A stretch of DNA of 64,000 bases from an uncultured Anaerolineae bacterium. Its GTDB lineage: Bacteria; Chloroflexota; Anaerolineae; JACIWP01. Each line of letters starts with the position of its first letter. The stretch's first letter is position 1. The translations under genes and the position numbers were made by a program. The notes beneath the pieces were generated by a model. The model was not told where the DNA came from, made no database searches, and was given only the letters and a program-made list of their open reading frames with translations. This document shows, piece after piece, positions 50,955 to 58,861 of this stretch. The stretch lies in NCBI GenBank assembly GCA_938049385.1, contig CALIBQ010000012.1, forward strand, positions 1 through 64,000, given 5' to 3'.

Positions 50955-51158
50955 ATGACCTCAGAATATGTGCGCGCCTGGTTGTACTTCGATCCTACAG
51001 CGCGAGAAGTGATTGTGTATTCCGCTGACGCTCCGGATTTGAGCGGCAAACCCCTGAAATGGGTGTGGGAGCAAGGCTGGCGGCTGAAGACCTACGCCCA
51101 GGACAACCGGGTGACCCTGGCGCGCCTAGAAGCCGCCCGCGAGGATTCCGGGGAATAG
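50955..51158 (+). CDS. 67-aa protein of unknown function ending the peptide cassette
   Basis: Begins MTSEYVRAWLYFDPTAREVIVYSADAP and ends LEAAREDSGE; soluble, mixed alpha/beta character, with no signal peptide or membrane segment. GGAGAGG precedes the ATG at 50955. It lies 52 bp after the receiver gene and before a strong terminator, so it is the last gene of the cassette. I do not recognise a family. Confidence 0.6.
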   Translation: MTSEYVRAWLYFDPTAREVIVYSADAPDLSGKPLKWVWEQGWRLKTYAQDNRVTLARLEAAREDSGE

Positions 51159-51183
51159 CTTTTCATATGGCAAGTGGGAGGCA

Positions 51184-51246
51184 AAGCACCTCCCCGGCCG
51201 CATGTGCCGGCGTGCACGCGGGGCCAGGGAGGTGCTGTTGTTTTTC
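51184..51246 (+). terminator. terminator of the peptide cassette
   Basis: AGCACCTCCC pairs with GGGAGGTGCT around a GC-rich inner hairpin, followed by GTTGTTTTT. Confidence 0.75.
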
Positions 51247-51249
51247 CTC

Positions 51250-51588
51250 TTACACCTGATAGCGCACGGCGGTGCCGCTGGCGCTGACCATCAGCATCGC
51301 GCCGCCGGAGCCGAGCTGGATGGTCTCGTAATCCAGGTCCACCCCGACCACAGCATTGGCCCCCAGCGCCCGCGCCTGGTCGGCCATCTCCGTCAGCGCG
51401 ATGTCCTTGGCCTTGCGCAGTTCCTCCTCATACGCCGCGGAGCGGCCGCCGACGATATCCCGGATGCCGGCCAGGAAGTCGCGAAAAATATTGGCGCCCA
51501 GGATGGCCTCCCCACTCACCAGCCCCAGATACTCGGCGATAGGTTTTCCCTCCAAGGTTGGTGTGGTGGTGATGATCATGTCTTTCAT
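51250..51588 (-). CDS. YbjQ/UPF0145 family protein
   Basis: 112 residues, just above the usual size for UPF0145 (about 105). Family features: [74 protein letters not shown] and [11 protein letters not shown]. Members form pentameric rings of unknown function. Downstream of the ABC-2 transporter on the same strand with a 37-bp gap, so probably the last gene of that operon. Confidence 0.92.
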   Translation of the reverse strand: MKDMIITTTPTLEGKPIAEYLGLVSGEAILGANIFRDFLAGIRDIVGGRSAAYEEELRKAKDIALTEMADQARALGANAVVGVDLDYETIQLGSGGAMLMVSASGTAVRYQV

Positions 51589-51625
51589 CGGTTTCTCTCC
51601 TTAGTGAGATCATGGATACGGGCAT

Positions 51626-53314
51626 TTAATCGCCCGGCTGCCAGCGCTCCAGGCGCCGCCGGCCCAGTTCCCAGGCCGCGGCGACCGCTCCCAGCGCGAT
51701 GAGATATGTAGCCACCGCCGCGCCAAGCATCAACGGGACCAAAGGCGGGAGCCGCAGAGCCGTCTGCCACAGGGTCATGACCAGCCCGCTGGCCGGGTCG
51801 TCGGGGGCCAGGAGGATCATCAGGCCGGCGCTTAGGACGAGCTGAGCGGCCGCCAGGAACGCGAACAGGAACAGGCTGAGATAGGTGCCGGTCACCCCCA
51901 CCGAGCGGCGCGGATGATCCGCCAGGAACTGCGGGTCAATACTGCCGGCGGCGGTGCCGGCGAAAGCAAACAGGAGCGAGAGCACGCTGTTCTGCACCAG
52001 CGCCAGCCAGAACCAGGGTGCCGGCAGGGCCAGGAGCGCGCCCAGCACCGCCGTGACAACCACCGAGATGGCCAATAGGAACGGCGCGGTGGCGGCGGCC
52101 TTGGCCGCCATGAGCGCACCGGCCGAAAGGGGCAGGGAGCGCACCAGCTCGATGTTTTTCCCCTCCGCGCCGATGGCCGGCACATTGACCGCCAGGGCGA
52201 AGAACCAGGCGACGAACGGACAGAGCAGGGTCGCCGCCCAGAACTCGGCACCGAGCGGCAGGGACGCCCTCTGCTGAAAGCCCAGCCAGTAGATATAAAA
52301 GGCGCCCATGATGAGCGGCATGATGAGACTGCTCAACCAGCGGGGGTCGCGCCGCAGGATGGCCCAATCTTTGACGGCGATCTCGCGCGCCGGCCGCGGG
52401 TACAGGCGCGCCAGCAAGGGCAGTCTCTGCCGGCGTGTGACCGCCGGGTGTCCGATGGTGGGGCGCATCTCATGAAAGGCCGCCCGAGAGCGGTAGAAGG
52501 TAACGTCGTACACCCGATAGGCCAAGCCGATCAGCAGGAGAGCGCCGGCGAGCACCGCTGTGGCACTGAACACAAAGGCACCCCACTGCTGACTGCAGAG
52601 CGCTTCCAAGGATAGGGCCAGCCAGCTTGTGGGCAGCCAGCGCAGGGAATGGCCCAGGCGCGCCAGCGAGTCCGTATGTTCGACGAAGTAGGCGATCGGT
52701 TCAGCGCGCTGGGTGAGAATCATCCAGGCGAACCACAGCACGCCAAAAGTGAGGGTGAAGAGCACGGCTGAGAGATCACGCGCCCGCTTCGCCGGCAGTA
52801 CGCGCACGATGAGCATAATCAGGAGCATCGAGAGGGATACCAACATTGCCATTACCAGGAGGATGGCAGTGAGGAGCCAGGGATAATAGAACCAGGGGGC
52901 GCCAGAAGCCCAGCCGAAGCCAATGCCGGCGGCCAACCCCAACAGTCCACCGATCAAGATGGACCAGGTGGCCTCGGCCAGCTTCAGCAGGAAGATGTCC
53001 CGCCGGGCAATAGGAAGCGAGAGCAGAAGCTCCATGTCGGAGCGCAGGAAGAGCTGGTTCAGGTTTGTCCCGATGCCCCAAAAGAGGGCGATGGTGAACA
53101 GGCCGGCGAAAAAAGTGTTCAGCAGTGTGCCGGCGCCGGCGGGGAAAAATGCCAGCACCAGGGAGAAGAGCTCCTGCGTGCCCCGCACGACCATCACAAA
53201 GAGATAGATGGAAAGCCCGTACCACACCAGTCGGGGGATCACGCGCCGCATACTGCCCCGGAAGAGGGTGTTCTTCCAGATGGCAAACTTGCTCTGAAAC
53301 AGGAGAGCGAGCAT
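51626..53314 (-). CDS. ABC-2 type transporter permease, large membrane subunit
   Basis: 562 residues with about twelve to fourteen hydrophobic segments in two halves, the layout of ABC-2 permeases that pair with a separate ATPase (Bacillus YthB/EcsB or ABC-2_lan types). No sequence motif fixes the substrate. It starts four bases after the ATPase gene ends, so the two are co-translated. Probably an exporter of peptides, lipids or antibiotics. Confidence 0.75.
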   Translation of the reverse strand: MLALLFQSKFAIWKNTLFRGSMRRVIPRLVWYGLSIYLFVMVVRGTQELFSLVLAFFPAGAGTLLNTFFAGLFTIALFWGIGTNLNQLFLRSDMELLLSLPIARRDIFLLKLAEATWSILIGGLLGLAAGIGFGWASGAPWFYYPWLLTAILLVMAMLVSLSMLLIMLIVRVLPAKRARDLSAVLFTLTFGVLWFAWMILTQRAEPIAYFVEHTDSLARLGHSLRWLPTSWLALSLEALCSQQWGAFVFSATAVLAGALLLIGLAYRVYDVTFYRSRAAFHEMRPTIGHPAVTRRQRLPLLARLYPRPAREIAVKDWAILRRDPRWLSSLIMPLIMGAFYIYWLGFQQRASLPLGAEFWAATLLCPFVAWFFALAVNVPAIGAEGKNIELVRSLPLSAGALMAAKAAATAPFLLAISVVVTAVLGALLALPAPWFWLALVQNSVLSLLFAFAGTAAGSIDPQFLADHPRRSVGVTGTYLSLFLFAFLAAAQLVLSAGLMILLAPDDPASGLVMTLWQTALRLPPLVPLMLGAAVATYLIALGAVAAAWELGRRRLERWQPGD

Positions 53315-53318
53315 GGCC

Positions 53319-54080
53319 TTATCCCTCGCGCAGATAGGCGGCGATTTCGGCGACCTCTGGCCCGCCGGTCAGGGAGATGAAGAGCTCCTCCAGGCTGGCA
53401 TCGGCGCGGCCGCCGCCGGCACGCAGTTCTTCCAGGCTTCCGACCGCCACCAGCCGGCCCTGGTGGATGATGCCCACCCGTTCGCACATCTGCTCGGCGA
53501 TCTCCAGGATGTGGGTGGACATGAAGACGGTGGTGCCCTGCCGGCACAGCTCTCGCAGGATGTCTTTCACCAGCCGGGCACTGCGCGGGTCCAGGCTGTT
53601 GGTGGGCTCATCCAGGAAGAGCACCTTCGGCCGATGCACCAGCACACTGCATAAGGCCAGCTTCTTGCGCATGCCCTGGGAGTATGATTCAATCAGGTCG
53701 TCGGCGCGCTCCATCAGTCCGAACAGCTCCAGCAGGCGGTCCACCTGATGCGTGCGTGCCGGCTCCGGGATGCGGCGGAGGCCGGCGATGAAGTGGAGAA
53801 ACTCTCTGCCGGTGAGCTTGTCGTATAGGAATGGGTTCTCCGGCAGGTAGCCGATGGACCGTTTGACGTCCATGGCATTGTGAACCACGTGGAAGCCGTT
53901 GACCCAGGCGTCGCCGGCAGTGGGTTGGAGAAGGCCGGCCAGCATGCGGATGGTAGTGGTCTTGCCGGCACCGTTGGGACCGAGGAATCCGAACAGTTCG
54001 CCGGCAGGGACTTCGAGCTGCAGGTCGTTGACCGCGAGCAGATCCCCGAAGGACTTGGTGAGGCCCTGAATGCGGATCAT
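53319..54080 (-). CDS. ABC transporter ATP-binding protein of the ABC-2 exporter
   Basis: 253 residues. Walker A LGPNGAGKTTTIRM, Q-loop GYLPENPFLYDKLTGREFL, signature YSQGMRKKLALCSVL (SQG variant), Walker B KVLFLDEPTNSLDPR and H-loop STHILEIAEQMC. The L-P-E-x-P-x-L-Y/F and Y-S-x-G-M-R-(Q/K)-(R/K) forms are typical of CcmA/DrrA/YhaQ-type exporters. Start 54080 has AAGGAAGC upstream; the frame beyond it covers the promoter. Confidence 0.92.
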   Translation of the reverse strand: MIRIQGLTKSFGDLLAVNDLQLEVPAGELFGFLGPNGAGKTTTIRMLAGLLQPTAGDAWVNGFHVVHNAMDVKRSIGYLPENPFLYDKLTGREFLHFIAGLRRIPEPARTHQVDRLLELFGLMERADDLIESYSQGMRKKLALCSVLVHRPKVLFLDEPTNSLDPRSARLVKDILRELCRQGTTVFMSTHILEIAEQMCERVGIIHQGRLVAVGSLEELRAGGGRADASLEELFISLTGGPEVAEIAAYLREG

Positions 54081-54135
54081 GGGACAGCTTCCTTTCCTGC
54101 ATAACACGTGCACGAGGCGAAGGCAATCAATGTTG

Positions 54136-54165
54136 ATTATACTCGTCAGTGTTACGCGCCGGCAA
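54136..54165 (-). promoter_or_regulatory. promoter of the ABC-2 exporter operon
   Basis: On the minus strand TTGCCG (54165-54160) and TATAAT (54141-54136), spacer 18 bp. The divergent gap 54081-54431 also holds the sigma-factor promoter; nothing else is seen in it. Confidence 0.5.
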
Positions 54166-54272
54166 ATCAGCGAAGGGAACATTCTGCCGGCGTTTTTCGT
54201 CTCATGGGGGCGGAACTGCCGGCGAGAATGCCGGAGCCGGCAAAATTTCCCCGACAAAATTGTGAAAAGTAA

Positions 54273-54302
54273 TTGACAAACGGATTGCCCTTGCGCTATA
54301 AT
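54273..54302 (+). promoter_or_regulatory. promoter of the sigma factor gene
   Basis: TTGACA (54273-54278) and TATAAT (54297-54302), spacer 18 bp. The sigma factor gene is thus transcribed from a housekeeping-type promoter. Confidence 0.75.
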
Positions 54303-54348
54303 AAAACATACCTGTGAAATTCGCCGGGGCAATCTGGTGAGTATCAGC

Positions 54349-54372
54349 CAATGCCGCCGAAAGGCGGCATTG
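54349..54372 (+). other. 10-bp hairpin with GAAA loop in the sigma-factor leader
   Basis: CAATGCCGCC-GAAA-GGCGGCATTG lies in the 5' untranslated region, 60 bp before the start codon. It lacks a T-run, so it is not an ordinary terminator; it may stabilise the message. Confidence 0.5.
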
Positions 54373-54431
54373 TGTTCGCTCCATTTTTGGCATGCAGGTT
54401 ATCCATTCGGGGGATGGAACTGTAGGGACCT

Positions 54432-55712
54432 ATGACGAATAAGTACTTGGAAGAGCGGCCGCGCGAACTGTGGCCGGAGCCGGAGACAACTGAATACGAG
54501 GAGCTGGAGGAAATCCTGCCGGAGGCAGAGGCGGAGCCGGAGGACGAGCTCGCCGGCCCGCTCCACATGCTTCTGGAGAAGGCCGCTGAACGCGGCTATG
54601 TCACTACCGACGATATCCTGGAATTCTTCCCTGAGGCCGAGGAAGACCTCGCCCAGTTAGAGGACCTGTTTATTGAGCTGCAGGCGCGCAATATCCCGGT
54701 CTTCTCCGATGAGGAGGAAGCCCTGAACAGCGGCATGGGCTTTGCACCGGAAGGCGAGGTAGAGGCCAGCGCCGGGCCGGCCGAGGAGAACTTCGACCTG
54801 AGCAATATCCCGGCTACCGATACCATGGGCCTCTATTTCCACGAGATGGGCCGGGTTCCTCTGCTCACGCCCGAGGAAGAGGTGGAGCTGGCGCGCCTTC
54901 TGGAGGAAGGCCGGCGGGCCCAGCGGGAGCTACAGCGCAACGGCATGGACCCCCAGCGTCGCGCGGAGCTGGAGCGGGTGGTGCGCGCCGGCGAGCAGGC
55001 CCGTCAGAAGCTCATCCGCGCCAACACGCGCCTGGTCATCAGCATCGCCAAGCGCTACATCGGTCAGGGCGTGGCCCTGCCCGACCTCATCCAGGAGGGC
55101 AACCTGGGATTGATGCGCGCCGTGGAGCGCTTCGACTATCGGCGCGGCTACCGGCTGAGCACATATGCCACCTGGTGGATCCGCCAGGCCATCAGCCGCG
55201 CCGTGTCCGACCAGGGCCGCACCATCCGTCTGCCGGTGCACATGGGCGACAGCATCCGCATGCTGTACCGTGTGGCCCGGCAGTTGGAGCAGGAGCTTGG
55301 CCGGCCGGCGACCCCCGAGGAGCTCGCCGAGGCGATGCATCTGTCTCCGGAACGGGTGCGCTGGATGCTGCGCATCTCCCGCCGGACCCTCTCCCTGGAG
55401 GAGCCGGTCGGTGAAGAGGAAGAGACGGAGCTGGGCAGTTTCATCGAGGACGAGAGCACGCCGCCGCCGCCCGAGACGGTGGACCGCACCCTACTGCGGG
55501 AAAAGATCGAGGAACTGCTGGATACCCTGCCGGCGCGCGAGGCCCGCGTCCTGCGCCTGCGCTTCGGCCTGCATGACGGCCATTATTACACCTTAGAAGA
55601 GGTGGGGCGCAAGTTCGGGCTGACGCGAGAGCGCATCCGGCAGATCGAGGTGCAGGCCCTGAACCGCCTGCGCCATCCGCGGCGCAGCCGGCAGTTGCGC
55701 GACTTCTTATAA
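54432..55712 (+). CDS. primary-type RNA polymerase sigma-70 factor
   Basis: 426 residues. A region 1.1-like N-terminal part ([29 protein letters not shown]) is preceded by an acidic tail. Region 1.2 is [29 protein letters not shown]. Region 2 has [54 protein letters not shown] (core binding and -10 recognition). Region 3 is [11 protein letters not shown], and region 4 is [47 protein letters not shown] (-35 recognition). All group 1/2 elements are present, so it recognises promoters of the kind seen across this window. Whether it is the sole primary sigma factor or one of several cannot be told. The start codon follows a weak ribosome site (GTAGGGACCT). Confidence 0.92.
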   Translation: MTNKYLEERPRELWPEPETTEYEELEEILPEAEAEPEDELAGPLHMLLEKAAERGYVTTDDILEFFPEAEEDLAQLEDLFIELQARNIPVFSDEEEALNSGMGFAPEGEVEASAGPAEENFDLSNIPATDTMGLYFHEMGRVPLLTPEEEVELARLLEEGRRAQRELQRNGMDPQRRAELERVVRAGEQARQKLIRANTRLVISIAKRYIGQGVALPDLIQEGNLGLMRAVERFDYRRGYRLSTYATWWIRQAISRAVSDQGRTIRLPVHMGDSIRMLYRVARQLEQELGRPATPEELAEAMHLSPERVRWMLRISRRTLSLEEPVGEEEETELGSFIEDESTPPPPETVDRTLLREKIEELLDTLPAREARVLRLRFGLHDGHYYTLEEVGRKFGLTRERIRQIEVQALNRLRHPRRSRQLRDFL

Positions 55713-55720
55713 TGATTGGA

Positions 55721-55750
55721 GGGCGCGCGGTTTTCCTGCGCGCCCTTTTT
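55721..55750 (+). terminator. terminator of the sigma factor gene
   Basis: 8-bp stem GGGCGCGC / GCGCGCCC followed by TTTTT. Confidence 0.9.
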
Positions 55751-55782
55751 CATGCCATCAAACTGATTCTGCGAGGAGGGGT

Positions 55783-56019
55783 ATGGCGAAACAGGAGGAG
55801 AAGCTCGAAGTCGAAGGCACGGTGATCGAGGCTCTGCCGAACACCATGTTTCGCGTGCGGCTGGACACGGGCCATGAGGTGCTGGCATATCTGTCCGGGC
55901 GCATGCACAAGTATTACATCCGTGTACTGCTTGGGGACCGGGTGCGCGTGGAAATGTCCCCATATGACTTGACGCGCGGGCGCATCACGTATCGGTATAA
56001 GAAGCCCAGCGAGGAATAG
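55783..56019 (+). CDS. infA: translation initiation factor IF-1
   Basis: 78 residues, an S1/OB-fold protein: [67 protein letters not shown]. This is the IF-1 consensus with the (G/E)-x-V-x-E-x-L-P-N-x-x-F-x-V start and the D-L-x-x-G-R-I-x-x-R end. It binds the 30S A-site during initiation. The usual ribosomal-protein neighbours are absent. GAGGAGGGG lies upstream of the ATG. Confidence 0.97.
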   Translation: MAKQEEKLEVEGTVIEALPNTMFRVRLDTGHEVLAYLSGRMHKYYIRVLLGDRVRVEMSPYDLTRGRITYRYKKPSEE

Positions 56020-56069
56020 CGCCGGCGCGTATCTTCTATCCCCCATAGTTATCATCGAATCTGGCCAGG

Positions 56070-58310
56070 TCATCCGCCTTGGCGGCGCCTGGCATTCTTT
56101 TTCCCCATCTCCCGCATGGCGCGGTACACCTTTTCCGGCGTCGCCGGCAGGCTGTCTATCCATACGCCCACCGCATCGTGAATGGCATGGATGATGGCCG
56201 GCGCTGTCGGAAGGGTGGGCGTTTCCCCCAGGCCGGTAGCCCCGAACGGCCCGGTGGGGTCCGCCACCTCCACGTTGCGGTGGATCAGCTCGCGCGGCAT
56301 GTCCAGCACAGTGGGGATCTGATACCCCGTGAAGCTCTGGGTGATGATCTGTCCCTCCTGCTGGATGAACTCCTCAGTCAGGGCGAAGCCAACCCCCATA
56401 TGAATGCCGCCGGCGACCTGGCCGAACACGTTGGCCGGATGAATTACCCTGCCGAGGTCCGTCGAGGACACCATGCGCAGGATTTCCACCTCGCCGGTCT
56501 CGGTATCCACTTCCACTATCGCCGCCTGCGTGCTGTAGCTGTAGCTGATATGCGGCTCGCACTGTCCTGTCACAGGGTCATAGGGGGTGGTGGGCGTCAT
56601 CTCCCGGGCGCGATACACGTAAGAGGCGGTGATGACATCTTGGCCTTCTTCCGCCCGTAGAGCCTCATAATATGCTTCTAGGGCCTTCTGGCAGGCACGC
56701 ATGACCGCGTTGCCGGACATGTACGTTTGGCGCGATGCGGAACTGGAGCCGGCGTTGGGCACTACCGCGGTATCGAGCAGGGCCAGGCGGATTTTCTCGA
56801 TGGGCACATCCAGCGTCTCGGCGGCGATCTGGGTCAGCGTGGTCAGCACCCCCTGGCCCACCTCGGATGCCCCGATGCGGATAAGCACCCGTGCGATCTG
56901 CCCCTGCGGGTCCAGGCGCAGTTCCACATGTGCCTCAGATTTGTCGTCAAAGCCAAAGCTGTAGCCCACGTTTTTATAGCCGCAGGCGATGCCGATGCCG
57001 CGCCGTTTGTGGGGAGCAGACGGCGCTCCCAGGTCTGGTTTCTGCCAGCCGGCAGAGGTCCGGCGCCAGCCGGCGGCCAGCGCCGCTTCCTCCAACGTCT
57101 TCTTAATGCCCGTGCCGTGCCGCATGATGTTGCCGGTCACCGCCCGCATACCGTCCTCCAGCAGGTTGCGCATGCGGATTTCCACCGGGTCCATGCCCAG
57201 CGCCTCAGCCAGTTTATCCATCTGAAGTTCATAGCCGAACGGCGGCTGGGTGGCACCGAAGCCGCGCATAGCCATGGTCAAGATGTTGTTGGTGTAGACC
57301 GTGTAAGCGTCAATGCGGGCGTGCGGCACATAATAGGGGCCGGCCAGGAAGCTGGCGGCGTTCTGAAGCACAGGAATGCTGGTGGAAGCGGCGGAGCCGG
57401 CGTCGGTGATGCACTCCACCTCGACGGCCGTGAGATAGCCGTCGCGCGTGGCACCGGTGCGGTAGCGCATGTAGAAAGGATGGCGCTTGCCGTGGCCGCG
57501 CATGGATTCGGCGCGCGTGTAGACCAGCTTCACCGGCCGACGCAGTTTATAGGCGGCCAGCGCCACCAGGATTTGCAGGGAGATGTCCTCCCGGCCGCCA
57601 AAAGCCCCGCCGATGGCCGGCACAATCTCGTGCACCTGCTCCTCCGGCAGGGCAAGGGCGTGGGCGATCTGGCGCACGTCGTCATGGGGCCACTGAGCGG
57701 CGCAGATGACCGTCACCCGGCCCTGCTCATCTATATAGCCCAGGCCGGCTTCCGGCTGCATAAAGGCATGTTCCACGCGAGGCGTATAGTAGCTTCCCTT
57801 GACGATGACGTCCGCCCGGGCGAATCCCTCCTCGATGTTGCCGGCGCGGATGGGGATGTGATGCAGAATATTCGTGCCCCGTTCCTCATGCACCAGCGGG
57901 GCATCGGGGCGCATGGCCAGCCGGACATCGGTCACCACCGGCAGGGGCTCGTAGGATACTTTGACCAGGCCGGCGGCCCGTGCCGCGACCTTCTCGTTCT
58001 CCGCCACCACCAGGGCCACCGGGTCACCCACCGAATACACCTTGTCCTGCGCCAGCACCCGCTGGTCCATCAGGTAAATGCCGTACTCGTTGACCGGCAC
58101 ATCCTTGTGGGTGAACACCGCTACCACGCCGGGCACTTGCTCCGCCGCCTTCGTGTCAATGGCGAGGATACGGGCATGGGCATACTCGCTCCATACCACC
58201 TTGGCATAGAGCTGGCCCTCCATGTTGAAATCCTGGGGATATTTGCGACTGCCGGCGACCTTGGTGGCGATATCGTAGCGTTCGACGCTGGCACCGATAT
58301 AGCGGTTCAT
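56070..58310 (-). CDS. molybdenum hydroxylase large subunit (xanthine dehydrogenase / CoxL family)
   Basis: 746 residues. Family motifs: GAFGGREDISLQ (Mo-pterin contact), MRGFGATQPPFGYE (active-site loop), GSSSASRQTYMSGNAV and GATGLGETPTLPTAPAIIHAI (the G-E-x-P-x-x catalytic-Glu region). These point to a purine or aldehyde hydroxylase rather than CO dehydrogenase, whose active-site loop carries a Cys (AYRCSFR). It pairs with the 2Fe-2S subunit upstream (four-base overlap). No FAD-binding subunit is encoded nearby, so either it lies elsewhere or electrons pass from the 2Fe-2S protein to another carrier. It requires a molybdenum cofactor. Confidence 0.88.
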   Translation of the reverse strand: MNRYIGASVERYDIATKVAGSRKYPQDFNMEGQLYAKVVWSEYAHARILAIDTKAAEQVPGVVAVFTHKDVPVNEYGIYLMDQRVLAQDKVYSVGDPVALVVAENEKVAARAAGLVKVSYEPLPVVTDVRLAMRPDAPLVHEERGTNILHHIPIRAGNIEEGFARADVIVKGSYYTPRVEHAFMQPEAGLGYIDEQGRVTVICAAQWPHDDVRQIAHALALPEEQVHEIVPAIGGAFGGREDISLQILVALAAYKLRRPVKLVYTRAESMRGHGKRHPFYMRYRTGATRDGYLTAVEVECITDAGSAASTSIPVLQNAASFLAGPYYVPHARIDAYTVYTNNILTMAMRGFGATQPPFGYELQMDKLAEALGMDPVEIRMRNLLEDGMRAVTGNIMRHGTGIKKTLEEAALAAGWRRTSAGWQKPDLGAPSAPHKRRGIGIACGYKNVGYSFGFDDKSEAHVELRLDPQGQIARVLIRIGASEVGQGVLTTLTQIAAETLDVPIEKIRLALLDTAVVPNAGSSSASRQTYMSGNAVMRACQKALEAYYEALRAEEGQDVITASYVYRAREMTPTTPYDPVTGQCEPHISYSYSTQAAIVEVDTETGEVEILRMVSSTDLGRVIHPANVFGQVAGGIHMGVGFALTEEFIQQEGQIITQSFTGYQIPTVLDMPRELIHRNVEVADPTGPFGATGLGETPTLPTAPAIIHAIHDAVGVWIDSLPATPEKVYRAMREMGKKNARRRQGG

Positions 58311-58828
58311 GGCACTATCCTCCCCTGGCCCTCTTCGGCCGGCCGCGTGCCGTTCTCCTCGCCGGCCAGCCGGCGCGCCGCCAGCTCAATAGCATCTACA
58401 ATTTGGTAGTAGCCGGTACAGCGGCAGAGGTTGCCGGCGATGGCCTGGATGATCTGCTCCCGGCTGGGCCGCGGATGGGCATCCAGCAGGGCCTTGGCGG
58501 ACATGATGAATCCCGGGGAGCAGTACCCGCACTGCGAGGCATTGGCCTCAATGAACGCTTGCTGTAAGACGTGGAGCTGATCGCCCTGTTTCAGCCCCTC
58601 GATGGTCTCCACCCGGGCGCCCTGGACCTTCCAGGCCGGGTACAGACAGGAGACCACCGCTTTGCCGTCCACAATGACGGTGCAGGCGCCGCATTCCCCT
58701 TCCCCACAGCCGATCTTAGTGCCGATGAGGCCGAGCTGATCGCGCAGTAAGCGCGCCAGGGGGGTGGATGGGTCCAGGTCCTCCACCTGGACGGGGTGCC
58801 CGTTGAGGATAAAGCGCAGAGTTTCCAT
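58307..58828 (-). CDS. 2Fe-2S subunit of a molybdenum hydroxylase
   Basis: 173 residues, about the usual 160. The plant-type 2Fe-2S domain reads GCGEGECGACTVIVDG, followed by the second cluster domain with QCGYCSPGFIMSA and GNLCRCTGYYQIV. It passes electrons from the molybdenum centre. First gene of the two-gene unit, overlapping the large subunit by ATGA. A ribosome site GGAGGAGC lies upstream of the ATG. Confidence 0.93.
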   Translation of the reverse strand: METLRFILNGHPVQVEDLDPSTPLARLLRDQLGLIGTKIGCGEGECGACTVIVDGKAVVSCLYPAWKVQGARVETIEGLKQGDQLHVLQQAFIEANASQCGYCSPGFIMSAKALLDAHPRPSREQIIQAIAGNLCRCTGYYQIVDAIELAARRLAGEENGTRPAEEGQGRIVP

Positions 58829-58861
58829 AAGTAAGCTCCTCCATCGGAAGGATGCCGGCCC

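Noticed and set aside
56727-58409. 560-codon plus-strand frame across the molybdenum hydroxylase
   Set aside because: Shadow of the minus-strand gene, which shows clear Mo-pterin motifs.
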